64,000 nucleotides of DNA. It comes from JBBTCX01 sp964494205 (GTDB lineage Bacteria > Planctomycetota > Phycisphaerae > UBA1845). Below are positions 35,510-45,065 of the stretch, in pieces. The stretch lies in NCBI GenBank assembly GCA_964494205.1, contig CAZBRD010000018.1, forward strand, positions 1 to 64,000. The letters run 5' to 3'. Within the stretch, counting starts at the first letter, position 1. Each line of letters opens with the position of its first letter. The notes under the pieces are model-generated. The model did not search any database, was not told the DNA's origin, and saw only the letters and a list, made by a program, of their open reading frames with translations. The translations under genes were made by a program, and so were the position numbers.

Positions 35510-35965
35510 ATGCAAAAGTGTGTTCAGTTCTCCGTGTTCCTTGTCAACAAGCCGGGGATTCTCTCGCAGGTTTTCGCGGAATTCGCCAAGGCGAAAGTCA
35601 ACATCCAGGCGCTGGCCATGATGGATTCGATGGAACACGGCGTGCTTCGTCTGATCGTGGAAGATGCAGCCGGGGCGCGGCCGGTCCTCAGTCGCTTGAA
35701 CATTCCGTTCACCGAGACGGATGTGCTGGCTGTCGCGTTGCCGAATCGCCCTGGTGCTGCCGCTGATCTTTGCGATCGCCTCGCAGCCGCCCACATGAAC
35801 ATCAGCTACATGTACTGCACATCGGGCGCACCCGGCGGCAAGACCACCGTCGTGCTGAAGGTTCCCGATATTAAGAAGGCTATGAAGGTGGCCGAGGAGC
35901 CGAAAAACAATAAACGCGATACGAAAATCAAGCTGCGCCGGCCAATGGCTGGCAGTCGTCGATAA
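35510..35965 (+). CDS. double ACT-domain protein
   Basis: This 151-residue protein consists of two ACT domains: the first at 1-70 (FSVFLVNKPGILSQVF, typical beta-alpha entry) and the second at 72-130 (VLAVALPNRPGAAADLC). It ends in a basic tail of 20 residues. ACT pairs bind amino acids and usually regulate enzymes. As a stand-alone protein it may bind a branched-chain or aromatic amino acid. GAAAGGT precedes the ATG. The Lys/Arg tail is unusual and might contact RNA or DNA, which is speculation. Confidence 0.9.
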   Translation: MQKCVQFSVFLVNKPGILSQVFAEFAKAKVNIQALAMMDSMEHGVLRLIVEDAAGARPVLSRLNIPFTETDVLAVALPNRPGAAADLCDRLAAAHMNISYMYCTSGAPGGKTTVVLKVPDIKKAMKVAEEPKNNKRDTKIKLRRPMAGSRR

Positions 35966-35971
35966 CGCTCG

Positions 35972-37165
35972 TTAGCGAATCAGTGCCGGTTCAATCCAGT
36001 CGAGGCGATCCTGCAGATCGCCGTTCGCGCCATAGTCGACGAGCAGTTCCAGTTCCTTCGCCCCGGTCACCGGAATGCGAATGGGGCCAAAGAGCTTGCC
36101 GCGTTTGATCGCGGTTTGCTCCAACTTTTGAACACCATCAACCATAACGCGCACTGTTACGTCCGCGTGCGGGCCGCTGTCGTCGTCGATGCCGAAGCTG
36201 GTCACGAACTCGCGATAATCCGCGTTCAATTCATACGTGAGTCGCGATCGACTGTGCACGCCGATTCCTTCGCCGAGGGACTCACCGCCCACGCGCATCG
36301 CCGCGCCGAGTGCGTTGCGATTCAGCTTGTAATCCCAGGTTAGTGAAATGAGCGGCGTGTGCTCGAAGCTAGCGGGCTCCATTCCGGCCAATCGTGTCCA
36401 GCGCCCGCCGGAGACCGAAATCCCCAGCAGTCTGTCGGATTGAAAACTGACCGTGTTGTTTGTGGTTAGATCGGCATCGATCGTGGTTCCCTTCCATTTC
36501 AACCGTTTGGCCGAGACGCGCCCGCCGCCCTGCAGATCAAGCACAAAAAACGTGCCCTTGGGCGGTGGTGTCTCTTGCGCGGAGAGCATTACCACGACGA
36601 TCGATCGAAGCGGGATTTTCACCGGTCCGCCTTTGGCCTCCAAGGTGACGGAATCATCCGAAATGTCCATCAGAAATCCGCAGATCGCATCGCCGTTGGC
36701 CAGCAGGATGCAGTCATCGCTGCGCGGGGGAGCGGCCAGGAATGAAGTGACGGCAACAGCATGGCTGGCTGCCGCGTCCATTTGCCTCATTCGCTTGATG
36801 GAATCGAGCGGGACATCAAGTTCGCCTAGTGCGTTTGTTTCAAACGTAATTAGTTCACCCTTGCCGCTCTTGAGGTTGCCGTAGAGCACGCCGCCGTCGA
36901 GCAGGCGAACTTCCCAAGGTCCAACGAGCGGCGCGGCTGCATGCGGTCGCACCTCGACTCGCACGACATCGAAGATTGGGATGAACCGCTCCTCGGCGTC
37001 GTTAACCTTCAAGGTCAACCCACGGTCGTCCGCAAAATCGACCACCTGTCCCTGAACCGCGTCCTGTTCGACGGTCTTCACGATGACTTCCGGGCCTGCG
37101 AACGCCGAACCCATACATAAGGACAGAACGTGTGTCACAACCAGAGTGTTCATGGTGCGATTCAT
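35972..37165 (-). CDS. exported protein with C-terminal NPCBM domain
   Basis: The 397-residue protein has a signal peptide (TLVVTHVLSLCMGSAFA), two small beta-rich repeats around LPLDSIKRM/IPLRSIVVV, and a C-terminal NPCBM domain from about 255 (GIGVHSRSRLTYELNADY, FGIDDDSG, LDWIEPALI). NPCBM is a galactose-binding-like beta sandwich found on glycosidases and proposed to bind carbohydrate. The start at 37165 has AGGAAG about ten bases upstream, within the end of the preceding gene's spacer. It is the last gene of the MoxR operon, 17 bases after the toroid gene. Confidence 0.85.
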   Translation of the reverse strand: MNRTMNTLVVTHVLSLCMGSAFAGPEVIVKTVEQDAVQGQVVDFADDRGLTLKVNDAEERFIPIFDVVRVEVRPHAAAPLVGPWEVRLLDGGVLYGNLKSGKGELITFETNALGELDVPLDSIKRMRQMDAAASHAVAVTSFLAAPPRSDDCILLANGDAICGFLMDISDDSVTLEAKGGPVKIPLRSIVVVMLSAQETPPPKGTFFVLDLQGGGRVSAKRLKWKGTTIDADLTTNNTVSFQSDRLLGISVSGGRWTRLAGMEPASFEHTPLISLTWDYKLNRNALGAAMRVGGESLGEGIGVHSRSRLTYELNADYREFVTSFGIDDDSGPHADVTVRVMVDGVQKLEQTAIKRGKLFGPIRIPVTGAKELELLVDYGANGDLQDRLDWIEPALIR

Positions 37166-37182
37166 TTGGTTCACTTCCTGAG

Positions 37183-38280
37183 CTACTTCTGAAAAATCGG
37201 CAGCAGACGGTTCGGCATCTGAAGAATAATCAGCGCCATCGCCGTGCCGTACTCGTCGCCCGCCTGCCCGCGCCAGAGACCTTCGGGCTCCTGTTTTTCG
37301 AGCAATTCCGCGCGAACGGCGGGCCACCAGCTCTGCCAATACTTGTCGCCGGAAAGAAACATCGCCTGCGCTGCATAATAGTGGCCGTAGAAATAATGGC
37401 CTACGGTTTGGTCCTGCGGCGGCGTGAACTTCACGACGTATTCGAGGCCGCGATCGATTTCGTCGCCACCGTAGACACCTGCGTATTGCAAGGCAGCCAC
37501 ACCTGCCGCTGAGCGTGCGAACGCCGACCCGCCGGAGCTGAGCATGTAGCGAAATCCGCCGTCCGGGTTCTGACTCTGCTTCACGTACTCCACGGCCTTA
37601 TCGATGACGTCCTTATCCACGTAGACGCCCGCGTTTCGCGCGGCGCGAAGTGCCATCACTTGGCATATCGTTACGGAGATGTCGGCGTCGTTGCGCACGG
37701 GTTGATAACGCCATCCGCCTTCTTCATTCTGGGTGTTGACGATCAGGCGCACGGCCTTGCGCAGCGTCTCGCGCACCTGCGGCTTGGGCGACATACCGTA
37801 GACTTCGGCGAGGAACAGCGTGGCAAAGCCGTGGCCGTACATGGGCCCATGGGTGGTGTCTGCCGCGATCAGACCGCTTTCCGAACTGTGGTTCATGATA
37901 AACGTCAGGCAACCATCGACCGCGTGAGCGTATCGCCCGCGACCGGGCATGTTACCGTCGCCCATGAATGCGAGACCGGCGAGACCGGTGATGCCCACGT
38001 GCGGGCCGTAGTGCGACATGTCACCGAAGGAGCCGTCCGGCCCCTGTTGTTTCGCGAGCCAGGCGAGCCCCTTGTCCACCGACACGCGGAGTTCAGTGGT
38101 GATCTCAGAGTTGAGCGGCGTGGCGGTGGCGGGTGGTTTCGTCTCCGACTTTGTCGTCACCGGTGTCGTGACCGAATCGGTCGCGCAAACATTTGAAATA
38201 TGGACGGCGAAAACGCAACCTAGCGCTACACAAGCGATCAAGAGTCGAAAGCGCAGCTGTGTTAGAAGGAATCGATTAAT
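37183..38280 (-). CDS. exported alpha/alpha-toroid (prenyltransferase/squalene cyclase-like) protein
   Basis: The protein has a signal peptide and then at least five helical toroid repeats with QW-like motifs (QGPDGSFGD, QNEEGGWRYQP, QNPDGGFRYM, QEPEGLWRGQ). It lacks the DxDD or DDTA acid motifs of true cyclases, so it is more likely a binding toroid. The usual start codons give only a TTG at 38241 that removes the basic n-region. An AUU at 38280, preceded by AGGAG at seven bases and overlapping the previous stop (ATTAA), yields a normal signal peptide beginning MNRFLLTQLRFRLL. I use that start at moderate confidence. It belongs to the MoxR operon. Confidence 0.82.
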   Translation of the reverse strand: MNRFLLTQLRFRLLIACVALGCVFAVHISNVCATDSVTTPVTTKSETKPPATATPLNSEITTELRVSVDKGLAWLAKQQGPDGSFGDMSHYGPHVGITGLAGLAFMGDGNMPGRGRYAHAVDGCLTFIMNHSSESGLIAADTTHGPMYGHGFATLFLAEVYGMSPKPQVRETLRKAVRLIVNTQNEEGGWRYQPVRNDADISVTICQVMALRAARNAGVYVDKDVIDKAVEYVKQSQNPDGGFRYMLSSGGSAFARSAAGVAALQYAGVYGGDEIDRGLEYVVKFTPPQDQTVGHYFYGHYYAAQAMFLSGDKYWQSWWPAVRAELLEKQEPEGLWRGQAGDEYGTAMALIILQMPNRLLPIFQK

Positions 38281-38938
38281 TGTCGTTCTCCTGCAAGGCG
38301 CGATAGTACTTTTCGATCCACGCCTTGTATTTTTCGACGTAACCTTCGCCCAAACCCTGGATAATCTCGTCGCGCTCGCGATCGGGCAGGGTGCCCCAGG
38401 TTCGCCGCGATTCCTTCAGCGCACCGCCGGAGAGATCGCCGGCTGCTTTCGCCTGCTCGGCTTGTTTCGACTCGTTGTTCGATGATGCATCAGCGGCGGC
38501 GCCTTGTTGGTCTTTGGATTTCGGTTTGTCCTTCGATTGCTGCTTGGAGGCTTCACGGCGATCGCTGCTGCTGCTTTGTTGCGGCTGCGATTTTGGCCGC
38601 CGCTGGGCAGCCGCCACCTTGATGGCCTTGTCAAGTTCCTTGAGCACATCCTGCTGCACGGTCTGCGTTTCTTTGGACGCGTCGAGCTGCACCTCAAGGC
38701 GTTCAGCTGCCTTGGCCATCAACTCGGCGATGCGATCCATCACGTCTTCGTCTTCGCCTTTGACAGCCTTGCGAATCAGCTTCTCGCCGAGCTTGGGATC
38801 ATCATCTTGTTGCGGAACTTCGACTTTGACTTCCTGAAGTTCCTGCGCGAAGAGGGGCTTCGCACAAATCGCGAAGCCGATCGCCATGGCGAACATGATA
38901 CAAAACGTTGAGAGGTTTCTTTTCATGCTTTTCTGCAT
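38276..38938 (-). CDS. small exported coiled-coil/low-complexity protein
   Basis: The 220-residue protein has a signal peptide (about 1-31, cleaving after PLFA), a helical region to 110 and a Ser/Gln/Lys/Ala-rich disordered segment (115-165). A conserved-looking C-terminus (TWGTLPDRERDEIIQGLGE, then KYKAWIEKYYRALQ) follows. That ending, WGxLPxRxRxxxxQ, is seen at the end of many planctomycetal proteins beside MoxR/VWA genes; this is recalled family knowledge, not checked. Function is unknown. It sits 15 bases after the DUF4175-like gene. Confidence 0.75.
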   Translation of the reverse strand: MQKSMKRNLSTFCIMFAMAIGFAICAKPLFAQELQEVKVEVPQQDDDPKLGEKLIRKAVKGEDEDVMDRIAELMAKAAERLEVQLDASKETQTVQQDVLKELDKAIKVAAAQRRPKSQPQQSSSSDRREASKQQSKDKPKSKDQQGAAADASSNNESKQAEQAKAAGDLSGGALKESRRTWGTLPDRERDEIIQGLGEGYVEKYKAWIEKYYRALQENDN

Positions 38939-38953
38939 ACTGCCACTCGCGTT

Positions 38954-41900
38954 CTACGGTTGTCGCGATCGCTGCGTTACCGCCTGCGTTAACTTACGAA
39001 GCTCAGCCTGATCGTCGCCGATTCGTTTCAATTCGCGCAGCCGCTGTTCGCTGCTGCCCGATACCGTGATTTCTTGCTGGACTGCTTCTGTTCGCTTCAG
39101 CACATCGATCTGCAGCGCCTTCAGCACCAGCAATTCGGTAACCGGCGGAACCGACGTCGCCTGTTGTGAGGGTCCATCGCCGCCTTGGCCGTCGCCGCTG
39201 TTTTGCTCGATAAACTCCGTGTCCATCGGCATCGATTCCGTCTCGGTGACGGCTGCGATCAACCGCTCAAGCTCATTCTGAATGCGATTGGTTGTCTCAA
39301 CCAGCTCGTCGTCAACCTTGCGGGCATCGAGCTGCCCGCGACTCGTGTCCATCCAGCGAGCGATGCGATCCAGCGCCCAGTGATAGACCGCCACCTGCTC
39401 GAAGTCGGGCTTGAGCGAGTCAACGAGTTCGCGAACCGATCCCTGATCGCGGGCGAGTCGCGTCACTTCGCGCGATTCGGTCCGTGCGATGCGACCGGCT
39501 GCGTCGATCGCCGTCTTTACCTTGACAATACCGTCGTTGACTGCCCGTTGTGCGGCAGCCAAGCGTTTCAGGTCTTCGCGAATCTGCACGAGCGTGCGCC
39601 GCATCTCCTCTTTCGCGCTCTCCTGTGCGAGTTCGTGAAGCATGTCGAGCGCTTCGGTTAGGCTCAGAATTGCCTGCGATTGCACCTTTGATGCATCGAT
39701 CGGATTGGCGTCGTGCAGGTGCTGCACCGCTTGGCCCATCGGCTCCTCGGCTTCGCGAATCAACCGCGTGGCAGCTTCAGCCACCATCAGGTCGATCAGG
39801 TCATCGCCCACAGCGGCGGTGTTTCGTCGCAGCGTGTGCTGTTCCTGGCTGAGCGTTTCAAACGCGGCGTTGTTCGCATTGACCGCGCCCGCTTCATCCG
39901 TAGCTGTCTTCAACGCCTGCTGCTCTTTCAGCAGCGCCGCCACTTGCTCCTCAGCCTTATCGAGTCGCTTTCGTAGCTGCGCCAACTCACGGGCCTCACG
40001 CTCCTGCAGCGCATTGATCATGCCGCGCATCGCGTCGGCTGCGTTCTTCTGTTCGATCGATGCAGCGGCCGTGCGGTTGGAGGAAAGGGCGTCCGCCGCT
40101 TCCTTCATGTTTTGAACGACGTCGCGTGCCGACGCCGCTCGCAATGCCGCATCGATCGACTCAGCAGCTGCCGGGTCCTTCGTATCAGGCGTTTCCTGCA
40201 ATTGTTTCATGCGATCGAGCAACTGCTCGACATCAGCCGCTAACTGCTCCTGAAGCCGCTGCGTTCGTTTCAGATTCGCCGATTCCGCCGGCGAAAGCTC
40301 CTGCACGTTTTTTCCGAGTGTTTCCTGGCCAAGTTCCTGCGTGCGGGATCGGAGCGTCTCCTGCCGATCGAGCAGGTCGCGCGTCTTGGTGACAAGCCCT
40401 TGGAAATTGCCCCACTGCGACATCGACTGCATCATCGTGCGAAGTAGGTTGAGCGCCGTCTCCTGCGAGGTTGTCGCCTGTTGCAAGGCCGCCTGCTGCT
40501 CGGTCACTGAACCTTGATCGCGCGCATCAACCAGCGATTTTCCCGCAGCGGCCATCGGCTCGTTAGCCACGCGCTGGAACCCTGCTGTCAACGCACGAAG
40601 CTGTTGAATCGATTCGCGATCCGTTTGGTTGGCGTCCATGCGGTCCGCCAAGTCTTGGAATCGCTTGGCGAGTTCGGTCAGACGGCGGGCCAACCGCGTT
40701 TGTGCAGTTGTGATGTTCGTTAGATTCTCACGCTCCTGCGGGTTGAGCTGGCTTGGGTCTTCGCCACGACGTACCAGTTTCGACGTCTTGTCGATCAACT
40801 CCGATTGATCAACGGCCACCTGTCGAATGCGCGATTCGAGCTGGGCGATGTCATCGCGCAGACGAATCTCGAACTCCACGTCGCTGATGATCTTCACGCG
40901 CTGCGGACTGGATCGTCCGACCTGTGCCGTTTCGTCGCCGAGCGCGCGATTGTCCGTCGCCGCCACCACGTACGAAAGCGAATCGCCGGGTGCGAGCTTC
41001 ATCGACTCAATGGCCCAGCGATACTGGATCGACCCCTGCACGCTGCCCGACAGGTTGGACACCACCATGCGATCGGTGAGCGACCAGGTCCGCATCTGCT
41101 CCTCGCTGCCGCCTACCTTCTCTGCGATCAGCTCGACACTGGAAATTCCGAAATCGTCGTCGACCTGCGCGACGAGCTTCACGAAGCCTTTCGGCGTGCA
41201 TTCCACGAAGGACTTCGGCTCCAACACAGTTACGGCGGGCGGCGCATCGGGCGTGGCGATGATCGCTTGCTGCGGAGCGCCGCGATTTTCAAACCCAAGC
41301 TCGTCACGCAACTCGATACGGAAATCCAGATCGCGTTCGACAGTCAGTGTCGTAGACCACTTCTCCGGTTGATTCACAAACGGCTGCATCGGCAGCGACT
41401 CGGCGTCGCCGAGTAATAGACTGGCGGATCGATTGCCGTCTTCGTCAGGCAATGCTTTGCTGGAAGTGACCGTGATCGTCACCGTTCCGCCCACCGGCGC
41501 TCGCACCGGGCCTTCGGAAAGTCCCTGCACTCGTGCGGTCTGGTCTACGGCATACGGCGGTGGGTGAATCGTGGCTGTGGCTTCGGTCACTTCCGGGCGT
41601 CGTACAGCCTTGATCGTCGCGGCTCGTCGTAGCGTGTTTTCGTCGCCCGCCTCGAACCAATAGGTCGTGTCGCGTGTGACGGCGTCGATCGTCGCGTGAA
41701 ACTCGCCGTCCGCACCCGTCTGCATCGCCAGTCGCGACTCTTCGCCCGATGCATCGCGGAAGTGCACCAGCGCACGCATCGAATCGCGCAAGCCGCGCGT
41801 GATTTTCATTCGCACCGTGGCCGCGTCGCCGACTGCCACAATCTGATCGCCGGTCAGCGTTTCAATCGCCACCGATCGCGGCCACTCCGTCTGTCCAAGC

Positions 41901-42436
41901 GGGTGCAGATAGCGGTCGATTCCAATGCCGATCCATGTCGGCGCGAGCATCATCAGCAGGATGAAACTGGCAGACCCAATCGCCAGCCACGACACGCGCA
42001 TAGCCAGCGGTTGCAGAACCAGTGCATTGCGAATCGGGATCGTCCGCAGGATTTCCTCAGTTTGCTCGACGACTTTCTGCATCATCGGCGCGGAGCTTTC
42101 GTCGGGGCGTTCGATGAAGTCGACGCTGCTGCGAAGGCGGTGTTTCAGCGCCGCGAAATGCTGCTCGAGCTTGTCGGCGATGACTTCGATGCCCATCGGC
42201 ACGCGCAGCGGTTTGATCACCCAGTGAAACGTCGCTGCCAAACAGCCCACTGCGAAGAACGCCGCCCCGAGAATGCGCAACGCGGGCGGCAACCAGAGGA
42301 ACCAATCGAGAACAATGACGGTGAGGAATGAGATCATCCCGCCGCCGAGCACGGCCGAGAACCCATAAACCATGAGTCGTCGCCGCACGCTGCGTCGTAG
42401 CGAATGCAATTGCAGGATGAGTTGGTGGTCAGCCAT
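38954..42436 (-). CDS. large DUF4175-like membrane protein with coiled coils
   Basis: The 1160-residue protein has three transmembrane helices near the N-terminus (about 22-50, 52-72 and 150-170), a beta-rich periplasmic region to about 480 and then a very long Gln/Glu/Arg-rich helical part (530-1155) predicted as coiled coil. The N-terminal layout resembles DUF4175 proteins. It probably acts as a long periplasmic rod or scaffold. It is in the MoxR operon, 100 bases after the VWA/GATase-like gene; the CCCTCTCCCT repeat lies in that gap, ending 14 bases before the ATG. Confidence 0.82.
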   Translation of the reverse strand: MADHQLILQLHSLRRSVRRRLMVYGFSAVLGGGMISFLTVIVLDWFLWLPPALRILGAAFFAVGCLAATFHWVIKPLRVPMGIEVIADKLEQHFAALKHRLRSSVDFIERPDESSAPMMQKVVEQTEEILRTIPIRNALVLQPLAMRVSWLAIGSASFILLMMLAPTWIGIGIDRYLHPLGQTEWPRSVAIETLTGDQIVAVGDAATVRMKITRGLRDSMRALVHFRDASGEESRLAMQTGADGEFHATIDAVTRDTTYWFEAGDENTLRRAATIKAVRRPEVTEATATIHPPPYAVDQTARVQGLSEGPVRAPVGGTVTITVTSSKALPDEDGNRSASLLLGDAESLPMQPFVNQPEKWSTTLTVERDLDFRIELRDELGFENRGAPQQAIIATPDAPPAVTVLEPKSFVECTPKGFVKLVAQVDDDFGISSVELIAEKVGGSEEQMRTWSLTDRMVVSNLSGSVQGSIQYRWAIESMKLAPGDSLSYVVAATDNRALGDETAQVGRSSPQRVKIISDVEFEIRLRDDIAQLESRIRQVAVDQSELIDKTSKLVRRGEDPSQLNPQERENLTNITTAQTRLARRLTELAKRFQDLADRMDANQTDRESIQQLRALTAGFQRVANEPMAAAGKSLVDARDQGSVTEQQAALQQATTSQETALNLLRTMMQSMSQWGNFQGLVTKTRDLLDRQETLRSRTQELGQETLGKNVQELSPAESANLKRTQRLQEQLAADVEQLLDRMKQLQETPDTKDPAAAESIDAALRAASARDVVQNMKEAADALSSNRTAAASIEQKNAADAMRGMINALQEREARELAQLRKRLDKAEEQVAALLKEQQALKTATDEAGAVNANNAAFETLSQEQHTLRRNTAAVGDDLIDLMVAEAATRLIREAEEPMGQAVQHLHDANPIDASKVQSQAILSLTEALDMLHELAQESAKEEMRRTLVQIREDLKRLAAAQRAVNDGIVKVKTAIDAAGRIARTESREVTRLARDQGSVRELVDSLKPDFEQVAVYHWALDRIARWMDTSRGQLDARKVDDELVETTNRIQNELERLIAAVTETESMPMDTEFIEQNSGDGQGGDGPSQQATSVPPVTELLVLKALQIDVLKRTEAVQQEITVSGSSEQRLRELKRIGDDQAELRKLTQAVTQRSRQP

Positions 42437-42449
42437 TTCTTGTTTCTAA

Positions 42450-42489
42450 CTCCCTCTCCCTCTTAGGGAGAGGGCAGGGTGAGGGTCTT
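42450..42489 (-). repeat. CCCTCTCCCT palindromic repeat, copy b
   Basis: The same 10-bp inverted-repeat core and GGTGAGGGTCT tail as copy a, in the same orientation, lie 14 bases upstream of the DUF4175-like ATG inside the MoxR operon. Confidence 0.85.
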
Positions 42490-42536
42490 CGAACTTCGAT
42501 CAATCCTCGTTTGTTCCTTCGTAACTAAACTACACC

Positions 42537-45065
42537 TCAGACCAGTCCGTACCATTTCCGCAGCACCCACTCCGTAGATATCATAAGCACGAAAAGGACC
42601 AGGACGATGCGAGAGTCCCATAGTGGTTCGGTCACGTCGTCGGGTATCTGCACGCTGCGATCGGGGATGGATGCCAGTTCTTCTTCGAGCTTGTCCCAGG
42701 AAAGCACTTTCCCGCCGGTTTGCTCAGCCATGCGCTCCAGCGTCGCGTAATCCGCTTCCGGCTTGCGGCCTTCGAGGTCCGGACGATTCACCCGCACGGA
42801 CGCGGTCGCCGTCGATGGTCCGGTCCCCAGCGGAATGTCCTCCACTTCCAGCGTGTACGAACCGGGGCTGGAGGGGATGAAGCTGCCTTCATAAAGGCCG
42901 CCTTCGACGCTGACACGGTTCAGCTCGATGCGTTCAGCTAACGCGCTCGTGCGGTTGGTGCCTGTTTCCATGGGCGATCGAGAAGTATCACTCTTTGGTT
43001 TGGCCGACGCGGCGGCGTCGGCGGATTCGGCGTCGGTTCTTGTTACTGAGATCGCAACGGTCTCGCGCTGTTGTGAGAGCAAATCGGGGTCGTTTACTTC
43101 CACTTGCGCAGTTAACGGCGAACCATACGAATACACGCGGCGGTCAGTACGCAATACGACGCGCCGATCGTCCGACAGTCGATCGCCGCGACAGAGTAGT
43201 CGCGCGACCTGCACCCAATACGCATCGTGCATGAACTCGCCTGTGTGCCTTCGCCATCGCCACGTGTCGTCGGTCGCCTGAAAGAAAATCTTCCCGGCAC
43301 CATAGCGTCCGAGCACGATCAGCGGCATCGCACCGCTCAGCGTTTTTACTGTCGGGTGCTGCGCGAGAACCGAGGCACCCGGTCGCGGCCCCAGCGTGCG
43401 CGCGAACCAATAAAGATCAGGGAGCGATCCGTAGAAATTCTCCGGGCCCGATGGCTTCGCTTCGATCACGGACTCAGACTCTTCTTGATCGTGTCCTGAG
43501 AACGAACGGAATAATCGGCTTCGACGACCGTCTTCGGTCAGCACCGGTTTGAAGCCGACCGTCTGCACGCCCTCATACAAGCCCAGGAATTCCGGATCGA
43601 CCCGCACCGGCAGCAACTTTTCGAGCGGTGTGCCGAGGAATCGGTAGGGGGCTGACCGCTCGCCCGCGATCATCGCGAACCCGCCGCCCTCGTGGCCGAC
43701 GTAGTCGAGAAGCATGGTCATCTGCGACACGCTCAGCCAGCCGCTGCGCGGATCGACGTCGCCGAATATCACCGCGTCATAGCGGTTCAATTCCTCCGGG
43801 CTTTCCGGGAATCGGCGGATCGGGTCGGTGCCTTCCTGCACGAATTGCTCATCCGCATCGATGAGCAGCACGCTCAGGTTGACGGTCTTTTCGCGGAGCA
43901 ACGCGTTCTTGAGATAGCGATATTCGTAGCGCGGGTATCCATCGACATAGAGCACGCGCACGCGGTCATCGAGCACTTTCACTTCTACGCGGTCGGCGTT
44001 GTTCGAGTGGTTTTGCTCGCGCGGCAGGGCGATCGCTTCGACGCGATAACTCATTCGCCCGTTGTGTATTGGCTGAGCGGGCAACTCCACGCGTGCTAGG
44101 TTTTCCGGTGGGCCAAGAGTCACTTGCTTGGAGGTGATTTTCTGGCCGTCCGCCTCACTGACCAGATCGACGGTCACGGTTGTCGGTTCAGAGAGTCCGC
44201 GCGCACTGATGGTTGCTTCAATGAGCACGACGTCGTTCACGAAAACCGTCTGATCCGCGCGAAGGGGACCGACTTCGATATCAACGATTCGATCCGGCGA
44301 CCCGATTCCCAGCGATAGAATGGGGATCTGTCGATCGCTGGCGAGGTCGATCGCGTCCTTCAGGTTGCCTGCCGCCGTGCTTTGGCCGTCGGTCGCAAGA
44401 ACGATGGCGGCTAACCTGCGGCTCGGCGCGTGGTTGATGGCGTGAACGATCGCCGCACCAAGATCGGTGCTCGATCCCTCCGCTTCCATCCCGTTAACGC
44501 GATCAACGAGTTGAGGAATGGCTTCGTTGGAACTCGCCAGCCCCTGCGTTTCAGAGACCGTGGAAAACGATGACAGCACCAGCGCGTTGTGTTCTTCGAT
44601 TCGTTGCAACGAGGCCGCATCGTTTCGCGTGAGCGCTTTCTGCACCAGTTCCAGTCGGCTGGTATGAGCGACATCGTCGGAATTCGTCATTCCCGCACCG
44701 GCAGCGATCGTCTGCGCCCTGGCCGCATCTGCATATTGATCCTTGGCAGCCATGCTCTGCGACGTGTCGATCAGCACAGCCACGTGCGACGGTTCCACAC
44801 GGTTGCGCTGCAGCACGAGCATCGGACGACTGATCACGATCAGCACGAGACACACGCCGAGTCCGCGAAGGCCAGCCAGCACCATGCGTCGACGAATCGA
44901 GCCGTGCTCGCGCAAATACGCGAGAACGACAAGCGTGAGGACCAAAATCGAAAGACTGAACAGCAGCCACGAAGGAAGCTCGGATTGCCAGCGCAGCAGC
45001 AGGGGGGCATCGCGGCCAAGCCGGATGTTCTCAAGTCCCAGCAGCCATTCCAGAATTCGAGTCAA
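42537..45065 (-). CDS. membrane VWA protein with glutamine-amidotransferase-like domain
   Basis: The 842-residue protein has two N-terminal membrane helices (about 30-80), a VWA domain with the MIDAS motif DTSQS and a later TDGQS, and beta-sandwich segments. A class I GATase-like domain follows (YDAVIFGDVDPRSGWLS, EGGGFAMIAGERS), then a C-terminal membrane helix. The GATase domain lacks a visible catalytic Cys, so it is probably a binding version. The TTG at 45065 is chosen: GCAGGAG lies four bases upstream and it overlaps the previous stop (TTGA). The GTG at 45137 would sit inside the upstream gene. Confidence 0.85.
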   Translation of the reverse strand: MTRILEWLLGLENIRLGRDAPLLLRWQSELPSWLLFSLSILVLTLVVLAYLREHGSIRRRMVLAGLRGLGVCLVLIVISRPMLVLQRNRVEPSHVAVLIDTSQSMAAKDQYADAARAQTIAAGAGMTNSDDVAHTSRLELVQKALTRNDAASLQRIEEHNALVLSSFSTVSETQGLASSNEAIPQLVDRVNGMEAEGSSTDLGAAIVHAINHAPSRRLAAIVLATDGQSTAAGNLKDAIDLASDRQIPILSLGIGSPDRIVDIEVGPLRADQTVFVNDVVLIEATISARGLSEPTTVTVDLVSEADGQKITSKQVTLGPPENLARVELPAQPIHNGRMSYRVEAIALPREQNHSNNADRVEVKVLDDRVRVLYVDGYPRYEYRYLKNALLREKTVNLSVLLIDADEQFVQEGTDPIRRFPESPEELNRYDAVIFGDVDPRSGWLSVSQMTMLLDYVGHEGGGFAMIAGERSAPYRFLGTPLEKLLPVRVDPEFLGLYEGVQTVGFKPVLTEDGRRSRLFRSFSGHDQEESESVIEAKPSGPENFYGSLPDLYWFARTLGPRPGASVLAQHPTVKTLSGAMPLIVLGRYGAGKIFFQATDDTWRWRRHTGEFMHDAYWVQVARLLCRGDRLSDDRRVVLRTDRRVYSYGSPLTAQVEVNDPDLLSQQRETVAISVTRTDAESADAAASAKPKSDTSRSPMETGTNRTSALAERIELNRVSVEGGLYEGSFIPSSPGSYTLEVEDIPLGTGPSTATASVRVNRPDLEGRKPEADYATLERMAEQTGGKVLSWDKLEEELASIPDRSVQIPDDVTEPLWDSRIVLVLFVLMISTEWVLRKWYGLV

